Origin: a virus
Reading direction: 5' to 3' (one strand)
DNA length: 33,664 nt
Virus record (IMG/VR): IMGVR_UViG_3300015360_000123
Span: 1 to 33,664 of that record
A model generated the notes under the pieces. It saw only the letters and a list, made by a program, of their open reading frames with translations. It was not told where the DNA came from and did no database searches. How positions within the stretch are numbered: position 1 is the stretch's first letter; each line of letters opens with the position of its first letter. Positions 1 through 7,478 of the stretch are shown here, piece after piece. Made by a program: the position numbers and the translations under genes.

Positions 1-30
1 GACGAGTTCGAGGCGCTGATGGGCCCATGA
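1..30 (+). CDS. C-terminal end of a truncated upstream gene
   Basis: Only the last nine codons lie in the window. They read DEFEALMGP and then TGA at 28-30, which overlaps the ATG of the DNA polymerase gene as ATGA. The identity of the protein cannot be told. Its last residues carry the DEFEALM peptide that ends or begins several other proteins in this window. The 4-base overlap suggests it is translationally coupled to the polymerase and belongs to the replication operon. Confidence 0.6.
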   Translation, partial: DEFEALMGP

Positions 31-1955
31 GCACGCTCATCTGCGACATCGAAACCTATCACGGGTTTTTCCTGGTCGCCTTCAAGCGGGCCGAGGACGG
101 CAAGATCCGCACCTTCGAACTGTCGGATCGATCCACGATCAATCGCGACGTTCTACGATCGATCCTCAAACAGAATCGCATCGTCACTTTCAACGGCATG
201 ACCTACGACATGCCTCTCATCTGGTACTATCTGGAGGGTGCCGACAACGCCGCCCTGAAGCTCGCCAGTGACCGCATCATCAATGGCAACGTGCGCTATT
301 GGGAAGTCGAACAGTTGCTCGGCATCCAAATTCCGCGTCTGGACCACATCGATTTGATCGAGCCGCAGCCGAACGCCTTCGCCAGCCTGAAGACGCTGAA
401 CGGCCGGCTTCACGGCCCCCGGATGCAGGATCTCCCGATCGCCCCGGATGCGCGGCTCACGCACGCCGATATGGACCTGCTGACGAGCTACTGCATTAAC
501 GACCTGGACGCGACGCATCGGCTGTTCGACGCCCTGGCCGAACCTCTCGCGCTGCGGGAAGCCCTGTCGAAGGAATACCGGCAGAACTTCATGTCGAAGT
601 CGGATTCCCAGATCGGCGAGCAGATCGTCAAGCGTCGTGTCGAGGACATGACGAAAGAGAAAGTGCAGCGCGTCGAGACGCCGGCGGGCACCAGCTTCCG
701 CTACAAAGTGCCCGTATATATGCAATTCGAAACTGCCGAACTGAAGGCCCTTCTGGAGCGGCTGCACAGCACGGAGTTCTTCGTCCAGGACAACGGCAAG
801 GTCGATCTGCCGGCATGGCTGTCGTCGAAGTCGCTCATGATAGGCACGACGACCTACGCCGTTGGTATCGGCGGCCTGCACAGTACTGAATCGAACCGGG
901 CGGTTTACTCAGACGAGGATAATCTGCTGATCGACTGGGATGTGTTAAGTTTTTATCCGGCCATCATCCTCGGGTCGGGGCTGTATCCTAAGTCGCTCGG
1001 GCCGGAGTTCTTGGAGATATACAGCAGGATTCGTGATGAGCGGATTGCAGCGAAGGAACAGTCGTCCGATAAGACGCGATCTAACCATGACCGCCTGGTC
1101 GCCAAGACGAAAGCGGAAGGAGGCAAAATTCAATTGAACGGTGTATTTGGTAAGCTCGGCTCCCCGTATTCCGTCCTCTATGCCCCCTATCTGCTGATCG
1201 CCGTCACGCTCACCGGCCAGCTCAGTATCCTGATGCTCATCGAACGGGCCGAGGCCGCCGGGATTCCGTGCGTCAGCGCCAACACTGACGGCGTGGTCTT
1301 CCGGTGCCCGCGCGACCGGATCGACGAACTTAACCGCATCACGAAACAGTGGGAAACCGAGACAGGCTTCGTCCTGGAGTCGACGCCGTACAAGGCGCTC
1401 TACTCGGCGTCCGTGAACACCTACATCGCCGTCAAGGAGGACGGCAAGGTCAAGCGCAAGGGCACCGTGGCGAACCCTCGCGCGGACGACGACATGCGCG
1501 GCCAGCTTATGAAGAATCCGAATGCCGTGGTCTGCTCCGACGCCGTGGTCGCACTGATCGCGAAAGGCACGCCGATCGAAGATTACATTAGGCAGTGTTC
1601 CGACGTCCGGGATTTCGTGACGGTGGTGAACGTGAAGGGCGGGGCCACCTGGCGCGGCGAGTACCTGGGCAAGGTCGTCCGCTACTATTGGGCCACGGAC
1701 GGCGAGGAGATCCTGTACAAGATACCCCACCCCTCGACGGGCAATTTCAAGCGGGTGGCGAAGACCGAAGCGTGCCGGCCGCTCATGGAACTTCCCGAGG
1801 GAAACGCCCTGCCGCCGGACATCGATTACGCGCGGTATATCCACGAGGCCGAGGAAATCCTGAAGGACGTCGGCATGGTCGAACGGCCGCCGGATGTGAA
1901 GCCGCTCCGGGTGTTTAAGTACAACGCGACTCTAGGGTTCGCGTTCGCGGTATGA
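27..1955 (+). CDS. Family-B-like DNA polymerase with 3'-5' exonuclease domain
   Basis: This 642-residue protein is the likely replicative polymerase of the phage. The N-terminal part is a DnaQ-like proofreading exonuclease: Exo I is D7-I-E9, Exo II is around N56 and D61 (TFNGMTYD), and Exo III is Y155-x3-D159. The C-terminal part has family B palm motifs. Motif A is D305-x2-S308-x-Y310-P311, motif B is K367-x3-N371-G372 followed by GKLGS, and motif C is N419-T420-D421-G422. Motif C is a variant, because the usual D-T-D-S has Asn in the first position. The ATG overlaps the upstream stop (ATGA), and the next gene overlaps its stop the same way, so it lies in a coupled replication operon with helicase and nuclease. 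The general assignment is firm; the exact subfamily is inferred. Confidence 0.93.
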   Translation: MSTLICDIETYHGFFLVAFKRAEDGKIRTFELSDRSTINRDVLRSILKQNRIVTFNGMTYDMPLIWYYLEGADNAALKLASDRIINGNVRYWEVEQLLGIQIPRLDHIDLIEPQPNAFASLKTLNGRLHGPRMQDLPIAPDARLTHADMDLLTSYCINDLDATHRLFDALAEPLALREALSKEYRQNFMSKSDSQIGEQIVKRRVEDMTKEKVQRVETPAGTSFRYKVPVYMQFETAELKALLERLHSTEFFVQDNGKVDLPAWLSSKSLMIGTTTYAVGIGGLHSTESNRAVYSDEDNLLIDWDVLSFYPAIILGSGLYPKSLGPEFLEIYSRIRDERIAAKEQSSDKTRSNHDRLVAKTKAEGGKIQLNGVFGKLGSPYSVLYAPYLLIAVTLTGQLSILMLIERAEAAGIPCVSANTDGVVFRCPRDRIDELNRITKQWETETGFVLESTPYKALYSASVNTYIAVKEDGKVKRKGTVANPRADDDMRGQLMKNPNAVVCSDAVVALIAKGTPIEDYIRQCSDVRDFVTVVNVKGGATWRGEYLGKVVRYYWATDGEEILYKIPHPSTGNFKRVAKTEACRPLMELPEGNALPPDIDYARYIHEAEEILKDVGMVERPPDVKPLRVFKYNATLGFAFAV

Positions 1956-2209
1956 GGGCTGTGGGTGCTCGGGCCGTAGGTGCCGCCGACTGTGACCAGT
2001 ACGTCGGGAAGCCGTCGATGTGGTTTTCGCCGACGGCGGACTACCGCCGCTGGATCGCCCAGCAACCGTCGCTGCTGAGAGAACTGCCGGCCTTGCGGGG
2101 GCAGCGCCTCGGCCACGCCGAGGGCGAAACGCATGCCGCGATCCTCGCCGAACTGGCGAACGCCCTGCCTGATGACGTCGATGAGTTCGAGGCGCTGATG
2201 GCCGGCTGA
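1952..2209 (+). CDS. DUF4326-like small protein lacking the usual cysteines
   Basis: The 85-residue protein resembles the DUF4326 family. It shows a YVGKPSMWFSP stretch (17-27), a middle helix (DYRRWIAQQPSLLRELPALRG, 30-50) and an LAELAN end (65-70). In the family the segment after LRGxxL normally holds a Cys-Trp-Cys and a Cys-His. Here it reads LGHAEGETHAAIL, so only the final His (H61) is kept and the cysteines are gone. The family's function is not established; it is found in phage replication regions. The C-terminus is DVDEFEALMAG, a full copy of the recurring terminal peptide. The ATG overlaps the polymerase stop and the next gene starts on the last base of its stop codon, indicating translational coupling. 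Confidence 0.65.
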   Translation: MRAVGARAVGAADCDQYVGKPSMWFSPTADYRRWIAQQPSLLRELPALRGQRLGHAEGETHAAILAELANALPDDVDEFEALMAG

Positions 2210-3687
2210 TGACCCCCCGCGAAGCCTTCCTGTTCAGCGTCGCGACGCTCACGCCCGAGGTGATGTACGCCGTTGTGCCGCTGCGAGACGGCGCCACGGT
2301 GCCCCTGCGCGACTACCAGGTCGACCTGATCCGCAGGGTCGCCGCGGCGATGCGCCAAGGCTACCGGCGCGTGCTGGTCGTGCTGCCGACCGGCGGCGGC
2401 AAGACGCAGATCGCCGCTGCCATCCTCGCCGCGTCGCGGGGCACGTCGCAGTTCATCGTGCATCGCAAGGAACTGATCGCCCAGACCTCGGCGGCGTTCG
2501 AACGGGCTGATATCCCGCACAGCTTCATTGCGGCCGGGTATCCGATGTCACTCGACGCCGATGTGACCATTGCGGGCGTGCAGACGCTCGTGAACCGGCT
2601 CGACGGGTTGCTGCCTCGCAACCTCATCATATGCGACGAGGCGCACCACGCGACCGCCCGCTCGTGGGACCGGGTTCTCGGCCACAGCGACGAGTCCTTC
2701 GTGATCGGGCTCACAGCGACGCCACAGCGCCTCGACGGGCGCGGCCTCGACGATCACTTCGACACGATGATCTGCGGCCCCTCGACCGGCGAGCTCATCG
2801 CGGCGGGCTGGCTGTCGCCGTTCGATTACTATGCCCCCACCACGCCCGACCTGAGCGAGGTTGAAATCACCGCTGGGGACTTCAATCGGGCCGCCCTGGG
2901 CGACGTGATGGACAAGCCCGCCATCATCGGCGACGTGGTGCAGCACTACCTGCGCCTGGCGCCCGGCGAGCGGGGCATCGTGTTCGCCGTCAGTCGGGAG
3001 CACAGCCGCCACATGGCCGAGGCCTTCCGGACGGCGGGCGTCAGGGCCGCCCATGTCGATGGTGAGAGTAAGGACCGCGACGAGGTGGTGGGGGCGTTCC
3101 GGGCGGGCACTCTGGACGTGATGACGAACGTCGATCTGTTCGGCGAGGGGTTTGACGTTCCCGGCATCGTGTATTGCGGCCTCGCCCGGCCGACGAAATC
3201 CCTGTCGCTGTTCCTCCAGCAGGCCGGCCGTGCGTTGCGCCCCTGCGAGGGGAAGACGCGGGCGATCATCTGCGATCACGCCGGCAATGCGACGACTCAG
3301 GGCCACGGCCTGCCGGACGATCCGCGTGAGTGGTCGCTGGAAGGCCGGGCGCGCGGCGTTCGCGGCACCCCGAAGGCCAGCGACGCCGAGCCGGTGCGAA
3401 CGTGTCTCATGTGCTACAGGATTTCGCTATCCTCGGTGCCCGTGTGCCCATGCGGCGCAGAGTTTCCCGCGAGCGTGCGCGAGATCGAGCAGCGGGCCGG
3501 CGAACTGGCGAAGCTGGAGCGCGAGACCCTGAAGCGGCGCCAGCGGAATCTCCGCCTCGCGCAGGAGCGGGCGGCCAGGACGTTCGGCGAGCTGGTCAGC
3601 CTGGCGATGGCACGCGGCTACGCGAAGCCGAAGGGGTGGGCGCGAGCGCGCATGAAATTCCGAGCGCACTACAGGGTGCCACCGTGA
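2209..3687 (+). CDS. Superfamily II DEAH-box DNA helicase with C-terminal zinc finger
   Basis: This 492-residue ATP-dependent helicase or translocase probably acts in phage DNA replication or repair. Motif I is LPTGGGKT (59-66), motif II is DEAHH (143-147) and motif III is TATP (169-172). The helicase C domain includes a conserved QQAGRALRP (motif VI, arginine finger) near residue 340. After that come four cysteines, C399-x2-C402-x10-C413-x-C415, which look like a zinc ribbon of the kind found in phage-type RecQ/RAD25-like helicases. The tail is basic and helical. The start is chosen at the ATG that overlaps the preceding TGA by one base (TGATG). Its stop overlaps the GTG of the nuclease gene, so polymerase, helicase and nuclease are likely co-translated. 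Confidence 0.92.
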   Translation: MTPREAFLFSVATLTPEVMYAVVPLRDGATVPLRDYQVDLIRRVAAAMRQGYRRVLVVLPTGGGKTQIAAAILAASRGTSQFIVHRKELIAQTSAAFERADIPHSFIAAGYPMSLDADVTIAGVQTLVNRLDGLLPRNLIICDEAHHATARSWDRVLGHSDESFVIGLTATPQRLDGRGLDDHFDTMICGPSTGELIAAGWLSPFDYYAPTTPDLSEVEITAGDFNRAALGDVMDKPAIIGDVVQHYLRLAPGERGIVFAVSREHSRHMAEAFRTAGVRAAHVDGESKDRDEVVGAFRAGTLDVMTNVDLFGEGFDVPGIVYCGLARPTKSLSLFLQQAGRALRPCEGKTRAIICDHAGNATTQGHGLPDDPREWSLEGRARGVRGTPKASDAEPVRTCLMCYRISLSSVPVCPCGAEFPASVREIEQRAGELAKLERETLKRRQRNLRLAQERAARTFGELVSLAMARGYAKPKGWARARMKFRAHYRVPP

Positions 3688-4070
3688 GTAAATCCGAGAA
3701 AGCCATCCTGAACGAAACCCTGGTCGCGGTGTCGGCACTGCCCGAGACGCTGATCATCCGAAATAACACCGGCATGGCGTGGCAAGGCCGCAGGCTAAAC
3801 CTCCGGCCGGGAGAGACCGTCCGCGTGACGGCCGACATGGTGATCCTGACGAACGCGCGGCCTATTCATTTTGGCGTGGAAGGTTCGGCCGATGGAATCG
3901 GCGTCAGTCAGGGGCGAGGCCTCGCCGTCGAAACAAAGACGGCGACAGGTCGTCAGCAGGACAATCAGCGCAACTTCGAACGGGCGTGGGTGAAGGCGGG
4001 CGGACTATACATCCTGGCACGGTCGCCGGACGAGGCGGTCGCCGAGATTCGTAAGGCGTTGAAACAGTGA
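3684..4070 (+). CDS. VRR-NUC domain nuclease
   Basis: This 128-residue protein belongs to the VRR-NUC family, PD-(D/E)xK-fold nucleases that include Holliday-junction and flap-type enzymes. An N-terminal helix carries a Glu (E5). The catalytic core runs from D70 (SADGIGV) to E83-x-K85 (VETKTATGRQ), followed by NQRNFERAWVKAGGLYILA, the usual last strand-helix-strand. The GTG start at 3684 is chosen because it overlaps the helicase stop (GTGA) and gives a family-sized protein; the open frame itself runs upstream into the helicase gene. It probably processes branched or nicked DNA during replication and before packaging. It is the last gene of the replication operon, and the AT-rich gap follows. 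Confidence 0.85.
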   Translation: MSKSEKAILNETLVAVSALPETLIIRNNTGMAWQGRRLNLRPGETVRVTADMVILTNARPIHFGVEGSADGIGVSQGRGLAVETKTATGRQQDNQRNFERAWVKAGGLYILARSPDEAVAEIRKALKQ

Positions 4071-4126
4071 CGACATTCCACATTATGATTAACAGTTAAG
4101 CCTATGATTTAACTACATTCTATCGC

Positions 4127-4154
4127 TTGACACCTACGCACCATCATTTATATC
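4127..4154 (+). promoter_or_regulatory. Candidate promoter
   Basis: TTGACA at 4127-4132 and TATATC at 4149-4154 are 16 bases apart, a good sigma-70-type pair in an AT-rich context. It points toward the appendage and terminase genes. A TTCAA-N7-TTGAC element (4157-4173) begins right behind the -10 box, where a bound regulator would cover the start point. Confidence 0.4.
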
Positions 4155-4156
4155 CA

Positions 4157-4173
4157 TTCAACAAATTGTTGAC
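4157..4173 (+). promoter_or_regulatory. TTCAA-N7-TTGAC element (palindromic copy)
   Basis: The sequence is TTCAACAAATTGTTGAC. Inside it, 4158-4172 is a perfect 7+1+7 palindrome. It is one of the best copies of the recurring intergenic element and lies directly downstream of the candidate promoter at 4127-4154, as expected for an operator. Confidence 0.6.
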
Positions 4174-4291
4174 GGATACGATGGATATGACCCGAAAAAC
4201 TGACGAGCCGCCGCATCTGGGGTTTGCCCGCCGATTTGGAGAAGAAACTGCGCCGGATCGAGACATTCACAAAGCCGCTATAGAGACCACA

Positions 4292-4340
4292 GTCAATCAA
4301 TAGTTGACTTGTTCTAAAAAGCATTGAATATAATGTTGAA
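4292..4340 (+). promoter_or_regulatory. Tandem TTCAA-N7-TTGAC elements overlapping a TATAAT promoter
   Basis: Copy one is GTCAATCAATAGTTGAC (4292-4308). Copy two is TTCTAAAAAGCATTGAA (4312-4328), exactly 20 bases later. A further half-site pair, TTGAA-N7-TTGAA, spans 4324-4340. A perfect TATAAT sits at 4329-4334 and the TTGACT of copy one (4304-4309) is a possible -35 box, although the 19-base spacing is long. Transcription would start near 4341. A regulator bound here would block or recruit polymerase for the 4378 gene. Confidence 0.55.
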
Positions 4341-4344
4341 TTGA

Positions 4345-4375
4345 GGCATGGTGCCCCGTTTCTAAACGGGATGCC
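4345..4375 (+). promoter_or_regulatory. Inverted repeat in the 5' leader, next to the GTG start
   Basis: CCCGTTT (4355-4361) and AAACGGG (4364-4370) form a near-perfect stem. GGCAT (4345-4349) and ATGCC (4371-4375) can extend it past a 5-base bulge. If the TATAAT at 4329-4334 is used, this hairpin is the extreme 5' end of the mRNA and includes the only purine-rich stretch before the GTG at 4378. It could stabilise the message or control ribosome access. There is no U-run, so a terminator is unlikely. Confidence 0.45.
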
Positions 4376-4377
4376 GT

Positions 4378-6132
4378 GTGACAACTGCTGCCGAATTTCA
4401 GACCAAGGTGGCGAAATTTATCGTCAACCTCGCGAGGCTCGACGCGATCGTAAACGGCGATGCCGATACGACGGTCGAGACGGACGGCGGCTTCGTCCCC
4501 ACGTTCGCCAAGCTGCTCGCATTCATCGACGCAGTCGATACCGAACACCTCGAAGCCCTCTCCCAGTCCATGACATCCCTGCCGCTGCTCGGCGGCGATG
4601 CCGTGTTCATTCTGAACGCGGACGGCACGTCCCTCATGGACATCTATTCCGACGAGATCGACCACCCTGACATCAATACCATCCGGTCGAACTCCCTCCT
4701 GGGCGTGACGGCGGGCATGATCGTCAAGCCGATGCTCGGCCCGCCCGACGATGTGTATTTTTGCACGTCGGCGGGGAAATGCTTCGGGGAAATTATCGCC
4801 GGCGAGTTCGCCGGCAGCACGTCGTCCGGCAGCACGGGCGTTTCATCGGCCCTGCTGGATCGCCTGGAGTCGCTCGAACGCCGGCTGAACGTCCTTACGG
4901 CAGAACTGCCGGGCGATGGCGTAGGTTATCCGGCCCAGATTTGCCACGGCCTCCAGGTCGGCGAGAGTCGCTCCATCGGCGCCGTAAACAACGAAATTAT
5001 CACTCTGATCGCGCTGGCCTACGCTGTCATGTTCGACGCGGGCGGCGTTGTAGCGGGCGGCGGCGGCGCCGCTCCCGCGGCGAACGGCAACTTCTCCGCG
5101 TTCGAGGATTTGTTCGAAGAACTGCATTCGACGAGCGGCGAAACCGGCGTCGCCGCTCAGATCGAAGTCGCCTATGCGCTGTGGGGCGACCCACTCGTCA
5201 CGAACACGAAGTTTCTCGGTTCGACTGCTGGGTATTCCGGCCACACGATAGGCGAGCTGTTCCAAACCGCCGAGCTCGCGCGGCTCTACCAGCACATCGA
5301 CTACGCGCCGCTGCTGGCTGCGGCGGACAGTAAAACCTACACGCTGTCCTGGATCAATCTAGTCATCGGCGTCAACGACTACATCGACAACACGTCGCCC
5401 GGCGTCTTCAAGGCCTGGGTACGGCTCTACTACGATACGATCGTCGCTCGGGCGCGCATTGCGACGGGCGACGCCGATCTCGCTCCGCTCATGATGATGT
5501 CGGTGCTGTCGCATCACATGCGCTACAGCAAGACGACGCCGTATCTGGCGCTCGCGATCCTCGAACTCGCCGAAGAGAACGAGCGGTTCATCGCGACGTG
5601 CCCCACCTACATCTGCAATTTCATAGACAAGACCCACGAGACCGCCGAGTCGACTCGCATTCGGGATGCGTACACCGGCCTGGCGAGCCACTGGTGGCAC
5701 ATTCTCGGCAAGAAGTTTCAGCCGACGAAGCCGATCGAGCACTGGCTCGACGATGCTGGCGCGGCCTACGTTCGCTTCAGGCTGCCCTATCCGCCGCTCA
5801 CGCTTCCGACCGGCTGGGTTACGAACCCAGGCGCCTACGGCTTCGTGGCGCGCGACAGCGTCGGCACAATCCTGGCGATCGACACGGTCGAGATACTGGA
5901 ACTGGCGACCGGCTTCCCCTCGCCCGATACGCTGAAAATCACGCCGGTCAGCGGCACGATCGCCTCGCTGGAATATGCGTGGGTGAACGCCAGCGACGCG
6001 ACCACGGCCGACCGCCTGACCGGCCCTCGCGGCTGCATCGCCGATAGCTGCACCGAAACCGTCTACGCGGGGCCGTCCGCCGGCACCTTCACGCTGCAGA
6101 ACTACTGCATGCCGTTCTTCATCGAATTCTGA
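4378..6132 (+). CDS. Virion appendage protein with SGNH-hydrolase-like domain (putative receptor-binding esterase)
   Basis: This 584-residue protein has an N-terminal segment (about 1-60) of the kind that begins many phage fibre proteins (NGDADTTVETDGGFVPTFAKL). A short coiled coil follows (about 158-177, SSALLDRLESLERRLNVLTAEL). From about 185 it shows weak SGNH/GDSL-hydrolase landmarks: HGLQVGES with S197 as a possible nucleophile, IGVNDY with G331-x-N333-D334 as block III, and D417-K-T-H420 as block V. The C-terminal 100 residues look like a beta-rich extra domain. SGNH enzymes de-acetylate or cleave surface glycans, so a role in host-surface binding or processing is likely. The GTG at 4378 is the only start giving the full fibre-like N-terminus. 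The SGNH reading is moderate; the structural role is more secure. Confidence 0.55.
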   Translation: MTTAAEFQTKVAKFIVNLARLDAIVNGDADTTVETDGGFVPTFAKLLAFIDAVDTEHLEALSQSMTSLPLLGGDAVFILNADGTSLMDIYSDEIDHPDINTIRSNSLLGVTAGMIVKPMLGPPDDVYFCTSAGKCFGEIIAGEFAGSTSSGSTGVSSALLDRLESLERRLNVLTAELPGDGVGYPAQICHGLQVGESRSIGAVNNEIITLIALAYAVMFDAGGVVAGGGGAAPAANGNFSAFEDLFEELHSTSGETGVAAQIEVAYALWGDPLVTNTKFLGSTAGYSGHTIGELFQTAELARLYQHIDYAPLLAAADSKTYTLSWINLVIGVNDYIDNTSPGVFKAWVRLYYDTIVARARIATGDADLAPLMMMSVLSHHMRYSKTTPYLALAILELAEENERFIATCPTYICNFIDKTHETAESTRIRDAYTGLASHWWHILGKKFQPTKPIEHWLDDAGAAYVRFRLPYPPLTLPTGWVTNPGAYGFVARDSVGTILAIDTVEILELATGFPSPDTLKITPVSGTIASLEYAWVNASDATTADRLTGPRGCIADSCTETVYAGPSAGTFTLQNYCMPFFIEF

Positions 6133-6141
6133 GGACCATCC

Positions 6142-6912
6142 ATGGCGAACGGCATCTTCAACCTCGACTCAGGCGTGTCGGCGTCGCATCGAGGCTTCCG
6201 CGGACCCACCCTGTCGCCCGATGTTTGCCCCGGCGTTTACGCCCTATATTTGTTCGGCGCCGAGTTGCCTTCGGGCTTCCCTTCGACGGACAGCCGGCCG
6301 CAGTCGCTCAGCGACTATTCGAACTTCCGGCAATATCTCACGGAGATCGGCGCGACGACGCTCAATCCGTCGAGCGTCATCGTGGACGGTACGAATTATT
6401 TCGTGGCGCCGTTCTCCGTGGACGACGTGGCCGCCGAGAACGGCGAGATCACGTTCATCGCGGTCGGTAAGTGGACCACCGATCTGTGCGGTGTCGTGGG
6501 CAACTACAACGGCACGGCTCAGGATGGCACGGGGATATTGATAGGCGGGGGCGGACAGTACCAGATGGTCGCCAATGCCGAGGGCGGCGCGGCGGTCGTC
6601 GCGGCGATTCCCGTGGACGCTGCGTTTAACGATTGGGAGATGCTCGCCATGACGGCAGACGTTACGTCCGTCATCGCCTACAAATACAACACGACCGGCG
6701 TTGCGACTCCGGTCGTTACGGCGACGGGCTACATCCCCGCAGGCGCGAATCTCGTGCGGATCGGCCGCTCGACGAGCGGCACCTATACCGGCGCCCAGGA
6801 ACTCGGGCTGATCTTCGTCTCGAAGATCACGATGAGCCAGGTGCAGCTTGCGGCGTTCTACGCGGAAGTGCAGGCCTGGTTCGCGGGCCTCGACACGCCT
6901 GTTACGGTGTGA
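6142..6912 (+). CDS. Beta-rich virion appendage protein
   Basis: I do not recognise this 256-residue protein at family level. It is Gly/Ala/Thr/Val-rich with alternating beta-like stretches. A pattern from about residue 95 (NGEITFIAVGKWTTDLCGVVGNYNG, then NDWEMLAMTADVTSVIAYKYNTTG) resembles a concanavalin-A/LamG-type jelly roll as seen in phage fibres. GAGGA lies six bases before the ATG, a good ribosome site. It follows the putative receptor-binding protein by nine bases and overlaps the next gene by GTGA, so it is probably a fibre or adhesin subunit of the same appendage. No catalytic motif is seen. Confidence 0.6.
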   Translation: MANGIFNLDSGVSASHRGFRGPTLSPDVCPGVYALYLFGAELPSGFPSTDSRPQSLSDYSNFRQYLTEIGATTLNPSSVIVDGTNYFVAPFSVDDVAAENGEITFIAVGKWTTDLCGVVGNYNGTAQDGTGILIGGGGQYQMVANAEGGAAVVAAIPVDAAFNDWEMLAMTADVTSVIAYKYNTTGVATPVVTATGYIPAGANLVRIGRSTSGTYTGAQELGLIFVSKITMSQVQLAAFYAEVQAWFAGLDTPVTV

Positions 6913-7157
6913 CGGATTCGCCGCGCCAGATCGTTACGACCGCATGGGAAACCGAGTGGGCGCTCTGGGCCTGGCGCGACGCCGTGCGCGAGGGCCGAGG
7001 CTATCAAATCGTCCGGATGACCGGAGATCTCAGTGGCGGCTACACCGAGACCCTGGCGGTCGGCTCCTCTGTTGAAGCCGAGGCGCAGATGAAGATAATC
7101 AGACGAGAGCGGGCGGCCGAGGCGGTGTTGAAGGCGCTGAATCTACCCGCAGCATGA
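6909..7157 (+). CDS. Small hypothetical protein of the appendage operon
   Basis: This 82-residue protein starts at GTG 6909, overlapping the upstream stop as GTGA. A longer open frame exists upstream but lies inside the fibre gene. The sequence has a Trp-rich start (TAWETEWALWAWRDAVREGRGYQI), a GGYTETLAVGSSVEAEAQM turn and a basic helical end (KIIRRERAAEAVLKALNL). No family is recognised. Its placement suggests a chaperone or minor subunit for the two upstream appendage proteins. It is the last gene of that unit and converges on the minus-strand gene at 7182-7439. Confidence 0.6.
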   Translation: MTDSPRQIVTTAWETEWALWAWRDAVREGRGYQIVRMTGDLSGGYTETLAVGSSVEAEAQMKIIRRERAAEAVLKALNLPAA

Positions 7158-7158
7158 T

Positions 7159-7176
7159 CCCCGGCGCAAGGCGGGG
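7159..7176. terminator. Possible bidirectional hairpin between convergent genes
   Basis: CCCCG (7159-7163) and CGGGG (7172-7176) form a 5-bp stem with an 8-base loop. It lies in the 24-base gap between two converging stop codons. There is no clear T-run on either side, so intrinsic termination is only a weak inference. Confidence 0.3.
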
Positions 7177-7181
7177 CTTCG

Positions 7182-7439
7182 TCACAGCCGCCCCGCAAAC
7201 CCGTCGCGGACGGCCTGTTCGCGCGCCGCCTTCATTTCCTCGGTCAGCGGCTCATCGGTCACTTCGACCGTGACGTTCGCCGGATGGGTGTTCGGGCTCA
7301 CGCTGATTTCCTTCTTCCGGACCTCATCGCCGACCCAGTCGCCGTCCACCAGCCGCACTTCGTCGGCTACGCCGGGCCGCTTGATCGTTACCGTCGCGCG
7401 GTAGTTGCCGTTCACATGTACTTTGATCGTGGTCGTCAT
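7182..7439 (-). CDS. Minus-strand hypothetical protein in the virion module
   Basis: This 85-residue protein is one of only two minus-strand genes in the window. The start is set at the ATG whose complement is 7437-7439, because AGGAG lies about eight bases upstream on that strand; the open frame itself begins earlier. The sequence is beta-rich (TTIKVHVNGNYRATVTIKRPG, then ANVTVEVTDEPL) and ends in an amphipathic helix (EEMKAAREQAVRDGFAG). No family is recognised. It faces away from the AlpA-like gene across a large palindrome, so the two may share a control region. It may be an added gene (moron), given its reversed orientation and own leader. Confidence 0.7.
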   Translation of the reverse strand: MTTTIKVHVNGNYRATVTIKRPGVADEVRLVDGDWVGDEVRKKEISVSPNTHPANVTVEVTDEPLTEEMKAAREQAVRDGFAGRL

Positions 7440-7478
7440 TGGATATCTCCTGTTGGGTGCCGCCGAGTAGGACATATT

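Larger units (their letters stand above)
4071..4377 (+). promoter_or_regulatory. AT-rich intergenic control region between replication and virion modules
   Basis: This gap of about 307 bases is the longest stretch without a clear gene and is far more AT-rich than its surroundings. It holds two candidate sigma-70-type promoters (4127-4154 and 4304-4334), three or four copies of the TTCAA-N7-TTGAC element and an inverted repeat just before the next start codon. It also holds a fragment with strong G/C bias at one codon position (4191-4282) that has no start codon. A 40-codon ATG frame at 4181-4303 exists, but its third positions are not GC-biased like the real genes, so I do not call it a gene. 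Confidence 0.6.

Noticed and set aside
945-1844. Minus-strand open frame opposite the polymerase
   Set aside because: The + strand has all polymerase motifs, and the antisense frame is a third-position artefact.
4076-4112. Two degenerate element-like tracts 20 bases apart (TTCCA-N7-ATTAA and TTAAG-N7-TTTAA)
   Set aside because: The half-sites are too far from consensus in an AT-rich stretch. They were not counted, although the pitch is suggestive.
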